NCBI GenBank assembly: GCA_035548515.1
Contig: DASZSW010000023.1
Coordinates: 1 to 64,000 of the forward strand
Reading direction: 5' to 3'
Source of the DNA: DASZQY01 sp035548515
Lineage (GTDB): Bacteria; Pseudomonadota; Alphaproteobacteria; Rhizobiales; Kaistiaceae
Length of the DNA stretch: 64,000 nucleotides
Part shown: positions 42,702 to 53,664 of the stretch, one piece after another
Position numbering within the stretch: the stretch's first letter is position 1
Layout of the letters: every line of letters begins with the position of its first letter
Made by a program: the position numbers and the translations under genes
Notes under the pieces: model-generated
What the model was told of the DNA's origin: nothing
The model's input: only the letters and a program-made list of their open reading frames with translations
Databases searched by the model: none

Positions 42702-44983
42702 CCGTTCACCCGTGTCACGCTGGAAACGACCGGGCGCGACTTCAGTTGCGCGATCAGCCGATTGAGATGCTTCACGTCGAAGACTTCGACGTCGATGAGG
42801 ATCACCGAGAAATCCGGGGCCGAGCTGGTGATCTTGATGTTGGAGATGTTGCCCTCGTTGTCGGCGATCACCTGCGCGACTTGCGCCAAGGTTCCAGGCT
42901 CGTTGATCGCAGTCACCTCGATGCGTACCGGGAAACGGGCGGTCGTGCTCTCGTCGATGTCCCAGCGCACGTCCAGCCAGCGCTCCGGCTGGTCGTCGAA
43001 TTCCTTCAGCGCCGGCGACTGGATCGGGAAGATGGTGACGCCTTCGCCTTGTGTGAGGATGCCGACGATGCGCTCGCCGGGCACCGCACCGCTGTCGGCG
43101 AAGCGCACGGCGCTCTCGCCGTTGAGGCCGCGGATGGGAATGGCCGCCGCAGCGGGCCCGGGCTTGGTTGGACCGACCGCGGGCCGGCGCGAGAGGCCCG
43201 GCACGCGGAACTTGAGGCCCGAACCGCGCTTCAGGCCGAACCAGCCTTCCTCGCTCTTCGGCTTGGCGCGGGCGCGATCTTCCTTGTGGTCGGGGTAGAC
43301 GGCGCGCACGACGTTTGCCGACGGGATCTCGCCGCGGCCGACGGCCGCGAGCGCATCCTCGACGTTGGACTGTGCGAGGCGCGGCAGAGCTTTCGCGACC
43401 AGGTCCTCGCTGAAGGGACGGTTCGCCCGCGCGAATGCGCGTTCCAGGATCTGCTTGCCGAGGCCGGCGTATTGCTTGCGCACCACCTGGCGCGTGGCGC
43501 GGCGGATGGCAGAGCGCGCCTTACCGGTGACGACCATGGATTCCCACGCCGGCGGTGGCACCTGCGCCTTGGAGGTTACGATCTCGACCTCGTCGCCGTT
43601 ATGCAGCTCCGTCATCAGCGGCAGGTTGCGGCCGTTGATCTTGGCGCCGACGCACGTGTCGCCGACGTCGGTATGGACGGCGTAGGCGAAGTCGATCGGC
43701 GTGGCGCCGCGCGGCAGCGCGATCAGGCGGCCCTTGGGCGTGAAGCAGAAGACCTGGTCCTGGAACAGCTCCAGCTTGGTGTGCTCGAGGAACTCCTCCG
43801 GCGTGTCGCCTTCAGCCAGCATGCCAACCGTGCGACGCAGCCACTCGTAGGCGCGGATTTCGTCGTTGAAGCCGGGAAGCGACGGAGCGCTGGCGCTGTG
43901 TTCGGCGCCATTGCCGTTGGTATGTCCGTTGCCGTTGGTGTGCGGCGTGACACCGTCCTTGTAGAGGGCATGCGTCGCAATCCCATACTCGGCGACGCGG
44001 TGCATCTCGGGCGTGCGGATCTGGAGCTCGACGCGCTGGCGGCCCGGGCCGACGACCGTGGTGTGGATCGAGCGGTAGTCGTTCTGCTTCGGCGTCGAGA
44101 TGTAATCCTTGAAGCGGCCGGGTACGGCGGGCCAGGTGGTATGCACCACGCCGACCGCGGCGTAGCACTTGTCGACGCTGCCCACGATGACGCGGAAGCC
44201 GATGATGTCGGAAAGCTGCTCGAAGCTGACCGCCTTGCGCTCCATCTTGCGGAAGATCGAGTAGGGGCGTTTCTCGCGACCTTTCACCTCGGCGAAGATA
44301 CCGGTCTTGCCGAGCAGGTCGGTCAGTTCCTCCTCGATGCGCGCGATCAGCGCCTCGTTGCGGCCACGCAGTTCGCCGAGGCGGCGCACGATCGTGGCGT
44401 GGGCTTCGGGGTTCACCGTGCGGAACGCCAGCTCCTCCAGCTCCTCGCGCATGTCGTGCATGCCCATGCGTCCGGCGAGCGGGGCGTAAATCTCCAGCGT
44501 CTCCTCTGCGATGCGCGTCCGCGCTTCCGCCGGCATGTGCTGCAGCGTGCGCATGTTGTGGAGGCGATCGGCGAGCTTCACCAGCAGGACGCGGATGTCG
44601 GACGAGATCGCGAGCAGGAGCTTCCGGAGGTTCTCCGCCTGCGCCGCCTTCTTCGACACGAGGTCGAGCTTCTTGATCTTGGTCAGGCCCTCGACCAGAC
44701 GGCCGATGTCCTCGCCGAACATCTGGTCGATCTCGGCGCGGGTGGCGTCGGTGTCCTCGATCGTGTCGTGGAGCAGGGCGACCGCTATCGTGGAGTCGTC
44801 GAGCTTCAGGTCCGTCAGGATGCCGGCGACTTCCAACGGATGGGAAAAATAGGGGTCGCCGTTGGCGCGCTGCTGCGAGCCATGCTTCTGCATGGCGTAC
44901 ACGTAAGCCTTGTTCAGCAGGTTTTCGTCCGCGCCGGGATTGTAGCGCGTCACCCGCTCAACGAGTTCGTACTGGCGCATCAT
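42698..44983 (-). CDS. rsh: Bifunctional (p)ppGpp synthetase/hydrolase Rsh
   Basis: The 761-residue stringent-response enzyme has an HD hydrolase domain (about 25-180; DPYFSHPLEV and ALLHDTIED), a synthetase domain (about 235-360; RFKDYISTPKQNDYRSIHTT), a TGS domain (about 410-470; TPKGRLIALPRGATPIDFAYAVH) and an ACT domain (about 685-761). The RFKD form of the synthetase loop and intact HD motifs fit a bifunctional Rsh, the single long RelA/SpoT of many alphaproteobacteria. Start is ATG 44983, or ATG 44980. It heads the leftward operon down to era. Confidence 0.96.
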   Translation of the reverse strand: MMRQYELVERVTRYNPGADENLLNKAYVYAMQKHGSQQRANGDPYFSHPLEVAGILTDLKLDDSTIAVALLHDTIEDTDATRAEIDQMFGEDIGRLVEGLTKIKKLDLVSKKAAQAENLRKLLLAISSDIRVLLVKLADRLHNMRTLQHMPAEARTRIAEETLEIYAPLAGRMGMHDMREELEELAFRTVNPEAHATIVRRLGELRGRNEALIARIEEELTDLLGKTGIFAEVKGREKRPYSIFRKMERKAVSFEQLSDIIGFRVIVGSVDKCYAAVGVVHTTWPAVPGRFKDYISTPKQNDYRSIHTTVVGPGRQRVELQIRTPEMHRVAEYGIATHALYKDGVTPHTNGNGHTNGNGAEHSASAPSLPGFNDEIRAYEWLRRTVGMLAEGDTPEEFLEHTKLELFQDQVFCFTPKGRLIALPRGATPIDFAYAVHTDVGDTCVGAKINGRNLPLMTELHNGDEVEIVTSKAQVPPPAWESMVVTGKARSAIRRATRQVVRKQYAGLGKQILERAFARANRPFSEDLVAKALPRLAQSNVEDALAAVGRGEIPSANVVRAVYPDHKEDRARAKPKSEEGWFGLKRGSGLKFRVPGLSRRPAVGPTKPGPAAAAIPIRGLNGESAVRFADSGAVPGERIVGILTQGEGVTIFPIQSPALKEFDDQPERWLDVRWDIDESTTARFPVRIEVTAINEPGTLAQVAQVIADNEGNISNIKITSSAPDFSVILIDVEVFDVKHLNRLIAQLKSRPVVSSVTRVNG

Positions 44984-45083
44984 TGCCGCGTACCACGGGA
45001 AAGGCGCCGGCCGGGGAGGGCGCCGGAAACATCATAGCAGATATAGTGTCCGTTGGGTTTACGGGGGATAGGCCAAAAACGCG

Positions 45084-45851
45084 TCAAACCGCCGTAAATC
45101 CGTTGTCGACGAACAAATGCGTGCCGGTGATGAAGGCGGCCTCGTCGCTGAGCAGGAAGACAACGGCGCCGGCGATGTCGTCCGGCTTGCCCATGCGGCC
45201 CTGCTGCATGGCGATTGTGGCGTCGGAAACGTCGATGCCATAGCGGGTGAGGCCCGCTACCTCGCGCTTGCCGTGCGGCGTGTCGATGAAGCCGGGGCAG
45301 ATGGCGTTACAGCGCACGCCCTTGTCGCGGAATTCGACCGCAATTGCCCGGGCGAACATGTGGCAGGCGCCCTTGGTGGTGTCGTAGAGCACCTCGGTTG
45401 CCGTCGCGGCGACGGCCGAGATCGACGAGGTACACACGATCGCGCCGCCGCCGGCACCGATCATCGACGGTAACACCGCTTTCGTCATCAGGAACATCGA
45501 GCGGACGTTGATGGCGTGGAGGCTTTCCCATTCCTCCAGCGTCGTCTCGAGGAATGGTTTGATGACGATCGAGCCGGCGTGGTTGAACAATGCCGTCACT
45601 GGCCCGAGTTGGCGGACGACCTCGGCCACGGCCTTGCCGACGGCCTGCTCCTGCGTGACGTCGGCTTCGGCGAAGATGGCATTGCCGCCCGCCGCCCGAA
45701 TCGCAGCGGCGGTTTCGTTCCCGGCCGCAACGCTGCGGTCGACGACGGCGACGCTGGCGCCCTCGGCGGCGATCGCCTTGGCGGCCGCCGCGCCCATGCC
45801 CGTCGCGCCGCCCGAGACCAGCGCCACCTTGCCCTTGAGCCGCCCGGCCAT
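45084..45851 (-). CDS. SDR family oxidoreductase
   Basis: The 255-residue classical short-chain dehydrogenase has the cofactor motif SGGATGMGAAAA, Asp-based NAD preference in VAVVDRS, NHAGS (variant of NNAG), the Ser of CTSSIS, and YDTTK as the YxxxK catalytic pair. It closes with VFLLSDEAAFITGTHLFVDNG. Start is ATG 45851, where MAGRLKGKVALVSGG begins. It is 100 bp upstream of rsh in the same direction and diverges from recO. Substrate unknown. Confidence 0.92.
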   Translation of the reverse strand: MAGRLKGKVALVSGGATGMGAAAAKAIAAEGASVAVVDRSVAAGNETAAAIRAAGGNAIFAEADVTQEQAVGKAVAEVVRQLGPVTALFNHAGSIVIKPFLETTLEEWESLHAINVRSMFLMTKAVLPSMIGAGGGAIVCTSSISAVAATATEVLYDTTKGACHMFARAIAVEFRDKGVRCNAICPGFIDTPHGKREVAGLTRYGIDVSDATIAMQQGRMGKPDDIAGAVVFLLSDEAAFITGTHLFVDNGFTAV

Positions 45852-45926
45852 ATCTGTCGCCCTCCGCTTGTCCGAAGCCGGCAAAATCATATGCGATCCG
45901 GTGCCGCCAGGGTGTAGATTCCGCGC

Positions 45927-46667
45927 ATGCAGTGGACCGACGAAGGCGTGATCATCGGCACGCGCCGGCATGGCGAGACGAGCCTGATCGTCGAGCTGAT
46001 GACGGCGGCGCACGGCCGCCATCTCGGTCTCGTGCGCGGCGGCCGTTCGCGCCGCGTCCAGCCGATGCTCCAGCCCGGCAACTCGGTAACCGCGACGTGG
46101 CGCGCGCGGCTCGATGCCCACCTCGGACACTATACCGTGGAGGGCACGACCGAGCGCGCGGCGCGCCTGATCGAGGGTGCGGCCGGCCTCTATGGCATCC
46201 AGGCGCTGGCGGCGCTGCTCCGGCTGCTGCCCGAGCGGGACTCGCATCCGAAGCTTTACGACGGTCTGGTCGCGATCCTCGACTACCTCGACGATCCGCT
46301 GATCGCCGGCGGACTGATCGTGCGTTTCGAGCTGAAGCTGCTCGACGATCTGGGCTTCGGCCTCGACCTGGCCGAGTGCGCGGCGACCGGTGGCAACGAC
46401 GACCTCGCTTACGTCTCGCCGAAGACGGGCAGGGCGGTGAGCCGCTCGGCCGGGGAGCCGTATCACGACCGTTTGCTGCCGCTGCCGGCGTTCCTGCTGG
46501 AGGCGCCGTCGCAATCCCAACCCGATGCGGAAGCCGTCGCCGCGGCGTTCCACCTCACCGGCTACTTCCTCGCGCGCCATGTGTACGAGCCGCGCGGGCT
46601 GGAACCCTCCGAGGCGCGGAGGGCCTTCCTCGGGCTGGTGGCGAGGCAGCGCGACGCAGCGGCGTAG
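45927..46667 (+). CDS. recO: DNA repair protein RecO
   Basis: The 246-residue recombination mediator shows the N-terminal OB fold (MQWTDEGVIIGTRRHGETSLIVELMTAAHGRH, LVRGGRSRR), the helical middle (LYDGLVAILDYLD), and RFELKLLDDLGFGLDLAECAATG. The zinc-cysteines of some RecO proteins are reduced here to one. It is separated from era, its usual neighbour, by the whole inverted block. parC follows beyond a 926-bp repeat-rich gap. Confidence 0.94.
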   Translation: MQWTDEGVIIGTRRHGETSLIVELMTAAHGRHLGLVRGGRSRRVQPMLQPGNSVTATWRARLDAHLGHYTVEGTTERAARLIEGAAGLYGIQALAALLRLLPERDSHPKLYDGLVAILDYLDDPLIAGGLIVRFELKLLDDLGFGLDLAECAATGGNDDLAYVSPKTGRAVSRSAGEPYHDRLLPLPAFLLEAPSQSQPDAEAVAAAFHLTGYFLARHVYEPRGLEPSEARRAFLGLVARQRDAAA

Positions 46668-46708
46668 GTAGGCAAGCCCCTTCAGTCGGCTAACGCCGGT
46701 GCAGCGCG

Positions 46709-46762
46709 GGTCCTCCCTGCGGAGCGGGGGAGGGGGACCATGCGAAGCATGGTGGAGGGGGC
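46709..46762. repeat. Palindromic repeat A, copy 1
   Basis: Unit A is two adjacent hairpins: a CTCCC...GGGAG type stem and ACCATGC-GAA-GCATGGT. Copies 2 and 3 are at 46848 and 47360 in the same orientation. A partial B unit precedes this copy at about 46678-46698. Confidence 0.85.
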
Positions 46763-46777
46763 AGGCACCCGAGTTGG

Positions 46778-46827
46778 CCCCCTCAGTCGGCTTCGCCGAC
46801 AGCTCCCCCGTAAACGGGGGAGCACCC
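46778..46827. repeat. Palindromic repeat B, copy 1
   Basis: Unit B has GTCGGC-TTC-GCCGAC and GCTCCCCCG-TAAA-CGGGGGAGC hairpins in tandem. Copy 2 is at 47437. Its second stem shares the CTCCCCCG core with unit A. Confidence 0.85.
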
Positions 46828-46847
46828 AGACCGCCGGTGCAGCGGCG

Positions 46848-46902
46848 GGTCCTCCCCCGCGAAGCGGGGGAGGGGGACCATGCGAAGCATGGTGGAGGGG
46901 GC
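46848..46902. repeat. Palindromic repeat A, copy 2
   Basis: The most regular copy: CTCCCCCGC-GAA-GCGGGGGAG followed by ACCATGC-GAA-GCATGGT. Confidence 0.85.
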
Positions 46903-47284
46903 CTGCACCGGCGGCATCCGGGCATAACTTCAAACTTATCCCCACCGCCAAAACCGCGCGTACACTCCGCCCATCCTTCCTCGACACGAGGGGCGCCAAC
47001 CGGTGGCGACCTGAAGGCGGAGGGAGGATGCGGTTCCCTGCCGACACCCGGTCACGCACCGGGGTCGCGGGGCGAGCATGAGCGGACCGGCGGCACTACG
47101 ACCGCCTGCCCACGTCGGGCTGTAGGTACGTCGCGTTAAGGCCTGGCCGGCGAAGCCGGAGAAGGCGCTCCCGTCGAGGAGCTAGCCGCGATCCGGACCG
47201 AAGCGCCGGTCATGTCCGATAACGGCCGCGGCGGGCGCCCGGAAGGCGCCCCAAAAATGCGGACTACCCGCTTGGCACCCGCCA

Positions 47285-47320
47285 GGCGCCCGCCACCCCT
47301 CGGCTTAAGCCTCGGGCGCC
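47285..47320. other. Long inverted repeat in the recO-parC gap
   Basis: GGCGCCCG (47285-47292) pairs with CGGGCGCC (47313-47320), and the interior contains the palindrome GGCTTAAGCC (47302-47311). No T-run follows, so it is not a typical terminator. Confidence 0.6.
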
Positions 47321-47359
47321 AATGCGTCGCGAGAAGGAGAGCCCATGCCCGGCGGGCCG

Positions 47360-47414
47360 GGTCCTTCCCTGCGAAGCGGGGGAGGGGGACCATGCGCAGC
47401 ATGGTGGAGGGGGC
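47360..47414. repeat. Palindromic repeat A, copy 3
   Basis: Same unit with a few changes (GCGCAGC in the second loop). It is 457 bp from copy 2, on the far side of the structured block. Confidence 0.85.
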
Positions 47415-47436
47415 AGGCGCCCCGCCCCGTGGCATG

Positions 47437-47486
47437 CCCCTCAGTCGGCTAGCGCCGACAGCTCCCCCGTAAACGGGGGAGCACCC
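47437..47486. repeat. Palindromic repeat B, copy 2
   Basis: Matches B copy 1 with a small change in the first hairpin (GTCGGCTAGCGCCGAC). It lies about 107 bp upstream of the parC start. Confidence 0.85.
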
Positions 47487-47593
47487 CGGCGTCGGAACCG
47501 TCGAAGGCGGTGGTCGCGGTCGCACACCGCCCCCGGAGCAAACTGCCCGTTTCGCCTTGAAACGCCCGCTCCGGCAAGGCTACTTCCCACCCC

Positions 47594-49846
<2,253 letters not shown>

Positions 49847-49848
49847 CG

Positions 49849-50241
49849 ATGCTCGCCAGCGCCGAAACGAAGTGGGCGGTGCTCACCGCGTTCAACGCGC
49901 TCATCGACCACATCGCCAACGGGCGGCTCAACGAGACGATGGCGTGCTTCACCGAGGATGCCGACGTGGCTCTATTCGGATCGGAACTCGCGGACACCAG
50001 CCTCGGCGTCGAAGCCATCCGTGCCCATGTGGCGGAGATTTACGCGCGGCCCTATCGCGTATTGTTCGATCTCCAGCCGGGCAAAGTCTCGGCGCGCGGC
50101 AACGTGGCGTGGCTTACCGCCGAGGGTACATACCGCCTGTCGACCGAGGACGAGGGTCATCCATACCGGCTCTCGGCGATCCTGGAGCGCCGGACCGACC
50201 GCTGGTTGTGGCAACGCTTCGACGGCTCGGAGCCGCGCTGA
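49849..50241 (+). CDS. SnoaL-like/NTF2-fold protein
   Basis: The 130-residue protein has the cone-shaped NTF2 pattern: LTAFNALIDHIANGRLNETMACFTEDADVALFGSE, GVEAIRAHVAEIYARPY, VAWLTAEGTYRL and the final LERRTDRWLWQRFDGSEP. Such proteins may be isomerases, hydrolases or binding modules. Start is ATG 49849, 2 bp after the parC stop, so it may be coupled to parC. Confidence 0.85.
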   Translation: MLASAETKWAVLTAFNALIDHIANGRLNETMACFTEDADVALFGSELADTSLGVEAIRAHVAEIYARPYRVLFDLQPGKVSARGNVAWLTAEGTYRLSTEDEGHPYRLSAILERRTDRWLWQRFDGSEPR

Positions 50242-50243
50242 GG

Positions 50244-50252
50244 TTATCCACA
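50244..50252 (+). promoter_or_regulatory. DnaA box in the gap before the autotransporter
   Basis: A perfect TTATCCACA 2 bp after the SnoaL stop. Two weaker TCCACAG sites follow in the same strand near 50391-50400 and 50421-50431. The intergenic region (50242-50480) is otherwise without genes. Confidence 0.4.
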
Positions 50253-50480
50253 GGGATCCCACAAAGGTCCGACGCATGATTCCCGCCGATGTTGCGTTTC
50301 GGCAACAAAGGAATAGCGCTGGCAAATCAATCGACTACCGGAGTGCCTGTTCCCGGCGCCGCAGCGGCGCGGTCGCTTCGTTCAGATTGTGTCCACAGGC
50401 CTCTTGCTAGTTAATGAACGGTTAATCCACAGTTGCACCCGAGGCAGGCCACGTAGTGTTGCGTTGTGTAGGGGGCGTTT

Positions 50481-53400
50481 GTGCACACCCGTGGCTTTGC
50501 GCGTGGCCTTGATGCCGCGCAGGTTCGAAATCCATCATTCGCGAAGTCTTCGAGCGCCGACGAGTTCCGCGCATTCTTGCGGCGAACGGCTTCAGCGATG
50601 GCGATTGCTGCTGGTACGTCGGCTCTGGCGGCCGGTGCGCACGCTGCGGGGCTCGATATCGGTCCAGGTCAAACGCACAGCGTCACCGGTGCGGAGGTTT
50701 TCGACTACCTGAACATCTCAACCACGGGCATCCTGAACTACGGCAATTCGATCGCGAACCAGGTGCTGGTGAACGACAACGGCGTCAACACGACGTGGTC
50801 GGGCATGATCAAAAGCACCACGACGTACGTGGACAAGGACGACCAATACCTCGTCAAGAACGGCAATGGGACGGTTACCCTCCAGGACCTGAGCGCGGAT
50901 GGTACCGAAATCCACATCAGCAAGGGTACGATTCAGCAGACGTCGGGCACCAACACACTCTTCATCCTGAATGTCGGGTCGAACCAGCCGCCACCGCTGG
51001 CCGGCACGGGAACCTTCAACATCACCGGCGGCACGCTTACCATTGGGGGAGGGTCGTCGACGCCATTCCCGGCATTGCAGGTCGGCCACTTCGGCGGCAC
51101 CGGCATCGTCAACCAGAGCGGCGGTATTGTGAATCTCACAAACGCGTCGTCGCTGAACATAGGCAACCAGGGTGGCACCGGTACTTACAACATCAGCGGC
51201 GGTACGATTGACTTCGCGGGCGGAGGATTGTCGATCGGGCGCGAAAACAACAGCGGTGGGCTGCCGCGCGCGACTGATAGCAAGGGCACGCTGAACATCA
51301 GCGGCACAGCGCTGGTCGACGTGCACGGAGCCGCCTCCAGCCTCTTTCTCGGCAACCGGGAGTCGAACACCGACAACCACACTAGCGGGACGATCGTTCA
51401 AACGGGAGGGACGTTGCGCATTCGTGATGGCGCGACGATGTATCTCTCGGGCAAACGCAGCACGAGCGAGTACGATCTGCTTGGCGGTACCTTCGAAATC
51501 GGCGGCAATGCCCTGCAGCCAAACTACACCTCGTCAGGCACGCCGGCGGGTACCTACAAATTCAATCTCGGCGGCGGAACGATCAAGGTCATTGGCACTG
51601 ACCTAACAACCACCGTGGACGCCACGCTGGTCAACGGGTCGACTTCGATCATCGACACCACCAACGCCAATGCGACGTGGAACGGCAAGCTGCTGACCGA
51701 TGGCCTTGGCATGGGCAACCTCACCAAGATTGGCGGCAACACGCTGACGCTCGGCGGGGTGAACACCTATACCGGCCTCACCACCGTCGCTGGTGGCACG
51801 CTGAAACTGACGCCCGTCGACAGCATTGCAACAAGCTCCGGCGTGGCATTGACCGCCTCAGGGGCGAAGCTGGATGTCAGCTCCAACAACGAGACGATCA
51901 AGAATCTCTCCGGTGTGCTTGGCGCGAGCGTGCAGCTGGGCGGTGCCGGCAAGACCTTCACCTTTGGTGCGTCGGACAGCACCGCGTTCGCTGGCGACAT
52001 GACCGGCACCGGCAGCGACGTGACGAAGAAGGGCAGCGGCACATTCACGTTCGGCGGCACGTTCTCCGGCGTAGGCTATCTAACGGTGAATGGCGGCACG
52101 CTGGTGACGACCAAGTCCAACTCCATGTACGGCGCAAGTCCTGTGACCCATACCGTCGTGCAGACTGGCGCCACGTGGGATCTCACCGGTGCGGGACTGC
52201 AGACCGTCGGTGACTTCCAGTTGAACGCGGGCAGCACGCTGGCGGTAACGCTCGGCAACGGCCACGACACCATCGTCGAGACCGGAGCGAACCTTGCCGG
52301 TGCGCTCAACGTTCATCGCGGCGACGGAAACTTCCCACTCAGCCCCTATTTGCTGATGAGTGGGGGGAATGGGTCTATCGCCAACAACTTCTCCGCCGTG
52401 ACCGACGACATGCCGTTGATCACCATTACGAGCGTGAAGGACGTCAACAACAGCAACGTCAAGCTGGTGTTCTCCGTTGCAGGCTCGATTGCCGATCTCG
52501 GCAGCACGCCGAACCAAAAGGCGGTCGGTGGGGCGATCAACAATCTCGGCTCCGGCAACTCGCTCTACGACTCGCTGGTCAATCAGACGCAGGCTGGAGG
52601 CCAGTTCGCGCTGCAGCAGCTGGCGGGCGACTTCCATGCGACGACCAAGGATGCCCTGATCCTCGACACCAACTTCCTCGCCGGGACGGCCGGGCAGCGG
52701 CTCGACTACCTCGGCGACGCCGATGGTGGCGGCGGCGCTGATCCGGCGAACATGGCGGCGGGCAAGAACGTCTGGCTGCAGGGCTACGGGCAGGCGGTGA
52801 ATCTCGCCGACAGCTCGGGCAATGCCGGCGATACCGCGGGCACTCACATTGGATTGCTGGCTGGTCTCGAAGGCGGCGCGGGCAACTGGGCGGGCGGCGT
52901 GGCCGCCGGTGCAGGCACCGCGAGCATCGCGTCCGCCAGCCGGAACTCCAGCGGCAAGATCAACAGCGTCGACCTGCTGGCGTATGCCGGTGATCAGGTT
53001 GGCGCCGTCAATCTGCGCATGGGCGGGTCGTACTCATTCAACACGATCAGCACGACACGCACGGTGCTCGCGCAGACGCTGACGGCAAACTACAAGGCGC
53101 GCACCGCGCAGGTGTTCGGCGAGGTCGGTGCTGATCTCGGTGGCCTCACGCCGTTCGTCGGCGCCAACTACATCAATGTCGCCACCGATGCGTTCTCCGA
53201 GGCGGGTGGACCGCCGGCGGCAATATCGGCGGCGGCCAGCACGGCGAACATCACGTACACCACGCTTGGATTGCGGGCGGAGGCGAATGGCTTCGGCGGA
53301 GCGTCGGTGCACGGCATGGCCGGCTGGCGTCATGCCTTCGGTGACCTCACCCCGATCTCCAATCTTACCATCCAGAGCCAGGGCTATACCGTCTCTGGTG

Positions 53401-53549
53401 TGCCGATCGCGGCCGACGCGCTGGTGGCCGAGGCAGGGGTGGACATCAACGTGAATCCGAACCTGACTATAAGCGCCGGGTACAGCGGTCAGCTCAGTGC
53501 TCAGAACCAGGACCACGGCGGACGGGCGACCGCAACGTTGCGGTTCTAG
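50481..53549 (+). CDS. Autotransporter (type Va) with PATR-repeat passenger
   Basis: The 1022-residue surface protein starts at GTG 50481 after GGGGGC. An extended signal (about 1-55, ending GAHAAG) is followed by a Gly/Thr/Ser/Asn-rich beta-helix passenger. Two clear autotransporter-associated beta-strand repeats lie near 414-445 (LTKIGGNTLTLGGVNTYTG...GGTLKL) and 513-545. The C-terminal barrel (about 757-1022) starts at KNVWLQGYGQ and ends in Phe (ATATLRF), as BamA substrates do. No catalytic or adhesin motif was found in the passenger. It is preceded by a DnaA-box region and followed by a strong terminator, so it is monocistronic. Confidence 0.92.
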   Translation: MHTRGFARGLDAAQVRNPSFAKSSSADEFRAFLRRTASAMAIAAGTSALAAGAHAAGLDIGPGQTHSVTGAEVFDYLNISTTGILNYGNSIANQVLVNDNGVNTTWSGMIKSTTTYVDKDDQYLVKNGNGTVTLQDLSADGTEIHISKGTIQQTSGTNTLFILNVGSNQPPPLAGTGTFNITGGTLTIGGGSSTPFPALQVGHFGGTGIVNQSGGIVNLTNASSLNIGNQGGTGTYNISGGTIDFAGGGLSIGRENNSGGLPRATDSKGTLNISGTALVDVHGAASSLFLGNRESNTDNHTSGTIVQTGGTLRIRDGATMYLSGKRSTSEYDLLGGTFEIGGNALQPNYTSSGTPAGTYKFNLGGGTIKVIGTDLTTTVDATLVNGSTSIIDTTNANATWNGKLLTDGLGMGNLTKIGGNTLTLGGVNTYTGLTTVAGGTLKLTPVDSIATSSGVALTASGAKLDVSSNNETIKNLSGVLGASVQLGGAGKTFTFGASDSTAFAGDMTGTGSDVTKKGSGTFTFGGTFSGVGYLTVNGGTLVTTKSNSMYGASPVTHTVVQTGATWDLTGAGLQTVGDFQLNAGSTLAVTLGNGHDTIVETGANLAGALNVHRGDGNFPLSPYLLMSGGNGSIANNFSAVTDDMPLITITSVKDVNNSNVKLVFSVAGSIADLGSTPNQKAVGGAINNLGSGNSLYDSLVNQTQAGGQFALQQLAGDFHATTKDALILDTNFLAGTAGQRLDYLGDADGGGGADPANMAAGKNVWLQGYGQAVNLADSSGNAGDTAGTHIGLLAGLEGGAGNWAGGVAAGAGTASIASASRNSSGKINSVDLLAYAGDQVGAVNLRMGGSYSFNTISTTRTVLAQTLTANYKARTAQVFGEVGADLGGLTPFVGANYINVATDAFSEAGGPPAAISAAASTANITYTTLGLRAEANGFGGASVHGMAGWRHAFGDLTPISNLTIQSQGYTVSGVPIAADALVAEAGVDINVNPNLTISAGYSGQLSAQNQDHGGRATATLRF

Positions 53550-53605
53550 GTCGACCAACCGGGTGTGATCCGGGCGTGGGAACGCCGCGCCAGTATCTCT
53601 AAAAG

Positions 53606-53638
53606 AAGGGCCGGCCCGAGCGCCGGCCCTTTGCTTTT
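53606..53638 (+). terminator. Rho-independent terminator after the autotransporter
   Basis: Perfect 10-bp stem AAGGGCCGGC / GCCGGCCCTT (53606-53631) followed by TTGCTTTTG. Confidence 0.85.
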
Positions 53639-53664
53639 GCCAGTGGCGGCACGATATCAGGCGG

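Larger units (their letters stand above)
46668..47593. other. Repeat-rich, non-coding gap between recO and parC
   Basis: A 926-bp stretch with no supported gene. It holds five or six palindromic repeat units (listed separately) on both sides of a GC-rich block with many inverted repeats (46925-47345). Open frames here cross the repeats in several frames and lack protein-like composition, so I do not call genes. Confidence 0.75.

Noticed and set aside
42746..45037. Open frame of 763 codons on the plus strand
   Set aside because: Antisense to rsh; composition is shadow-like.
46678..47486. CRISPR array
   Set aside because: The repeats are palindromic composites of two kinds with irregular spacing and no unique spacers of constant length; no cas gene is near.
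46699..47525. Small open frames on both strands in the recO-parC gap
   Set aside because: They run through the palindromic repeats, differ in frame at each copy, and have low-complexity Arg/Pro/Gly content.
50242..50480. Chromosome replication origin
   Set aside because: Only one perfect DnaA box, no AT-rich unwinding element, and none of the usual origin neighbours (dnaA, hemE, parA/gidA).
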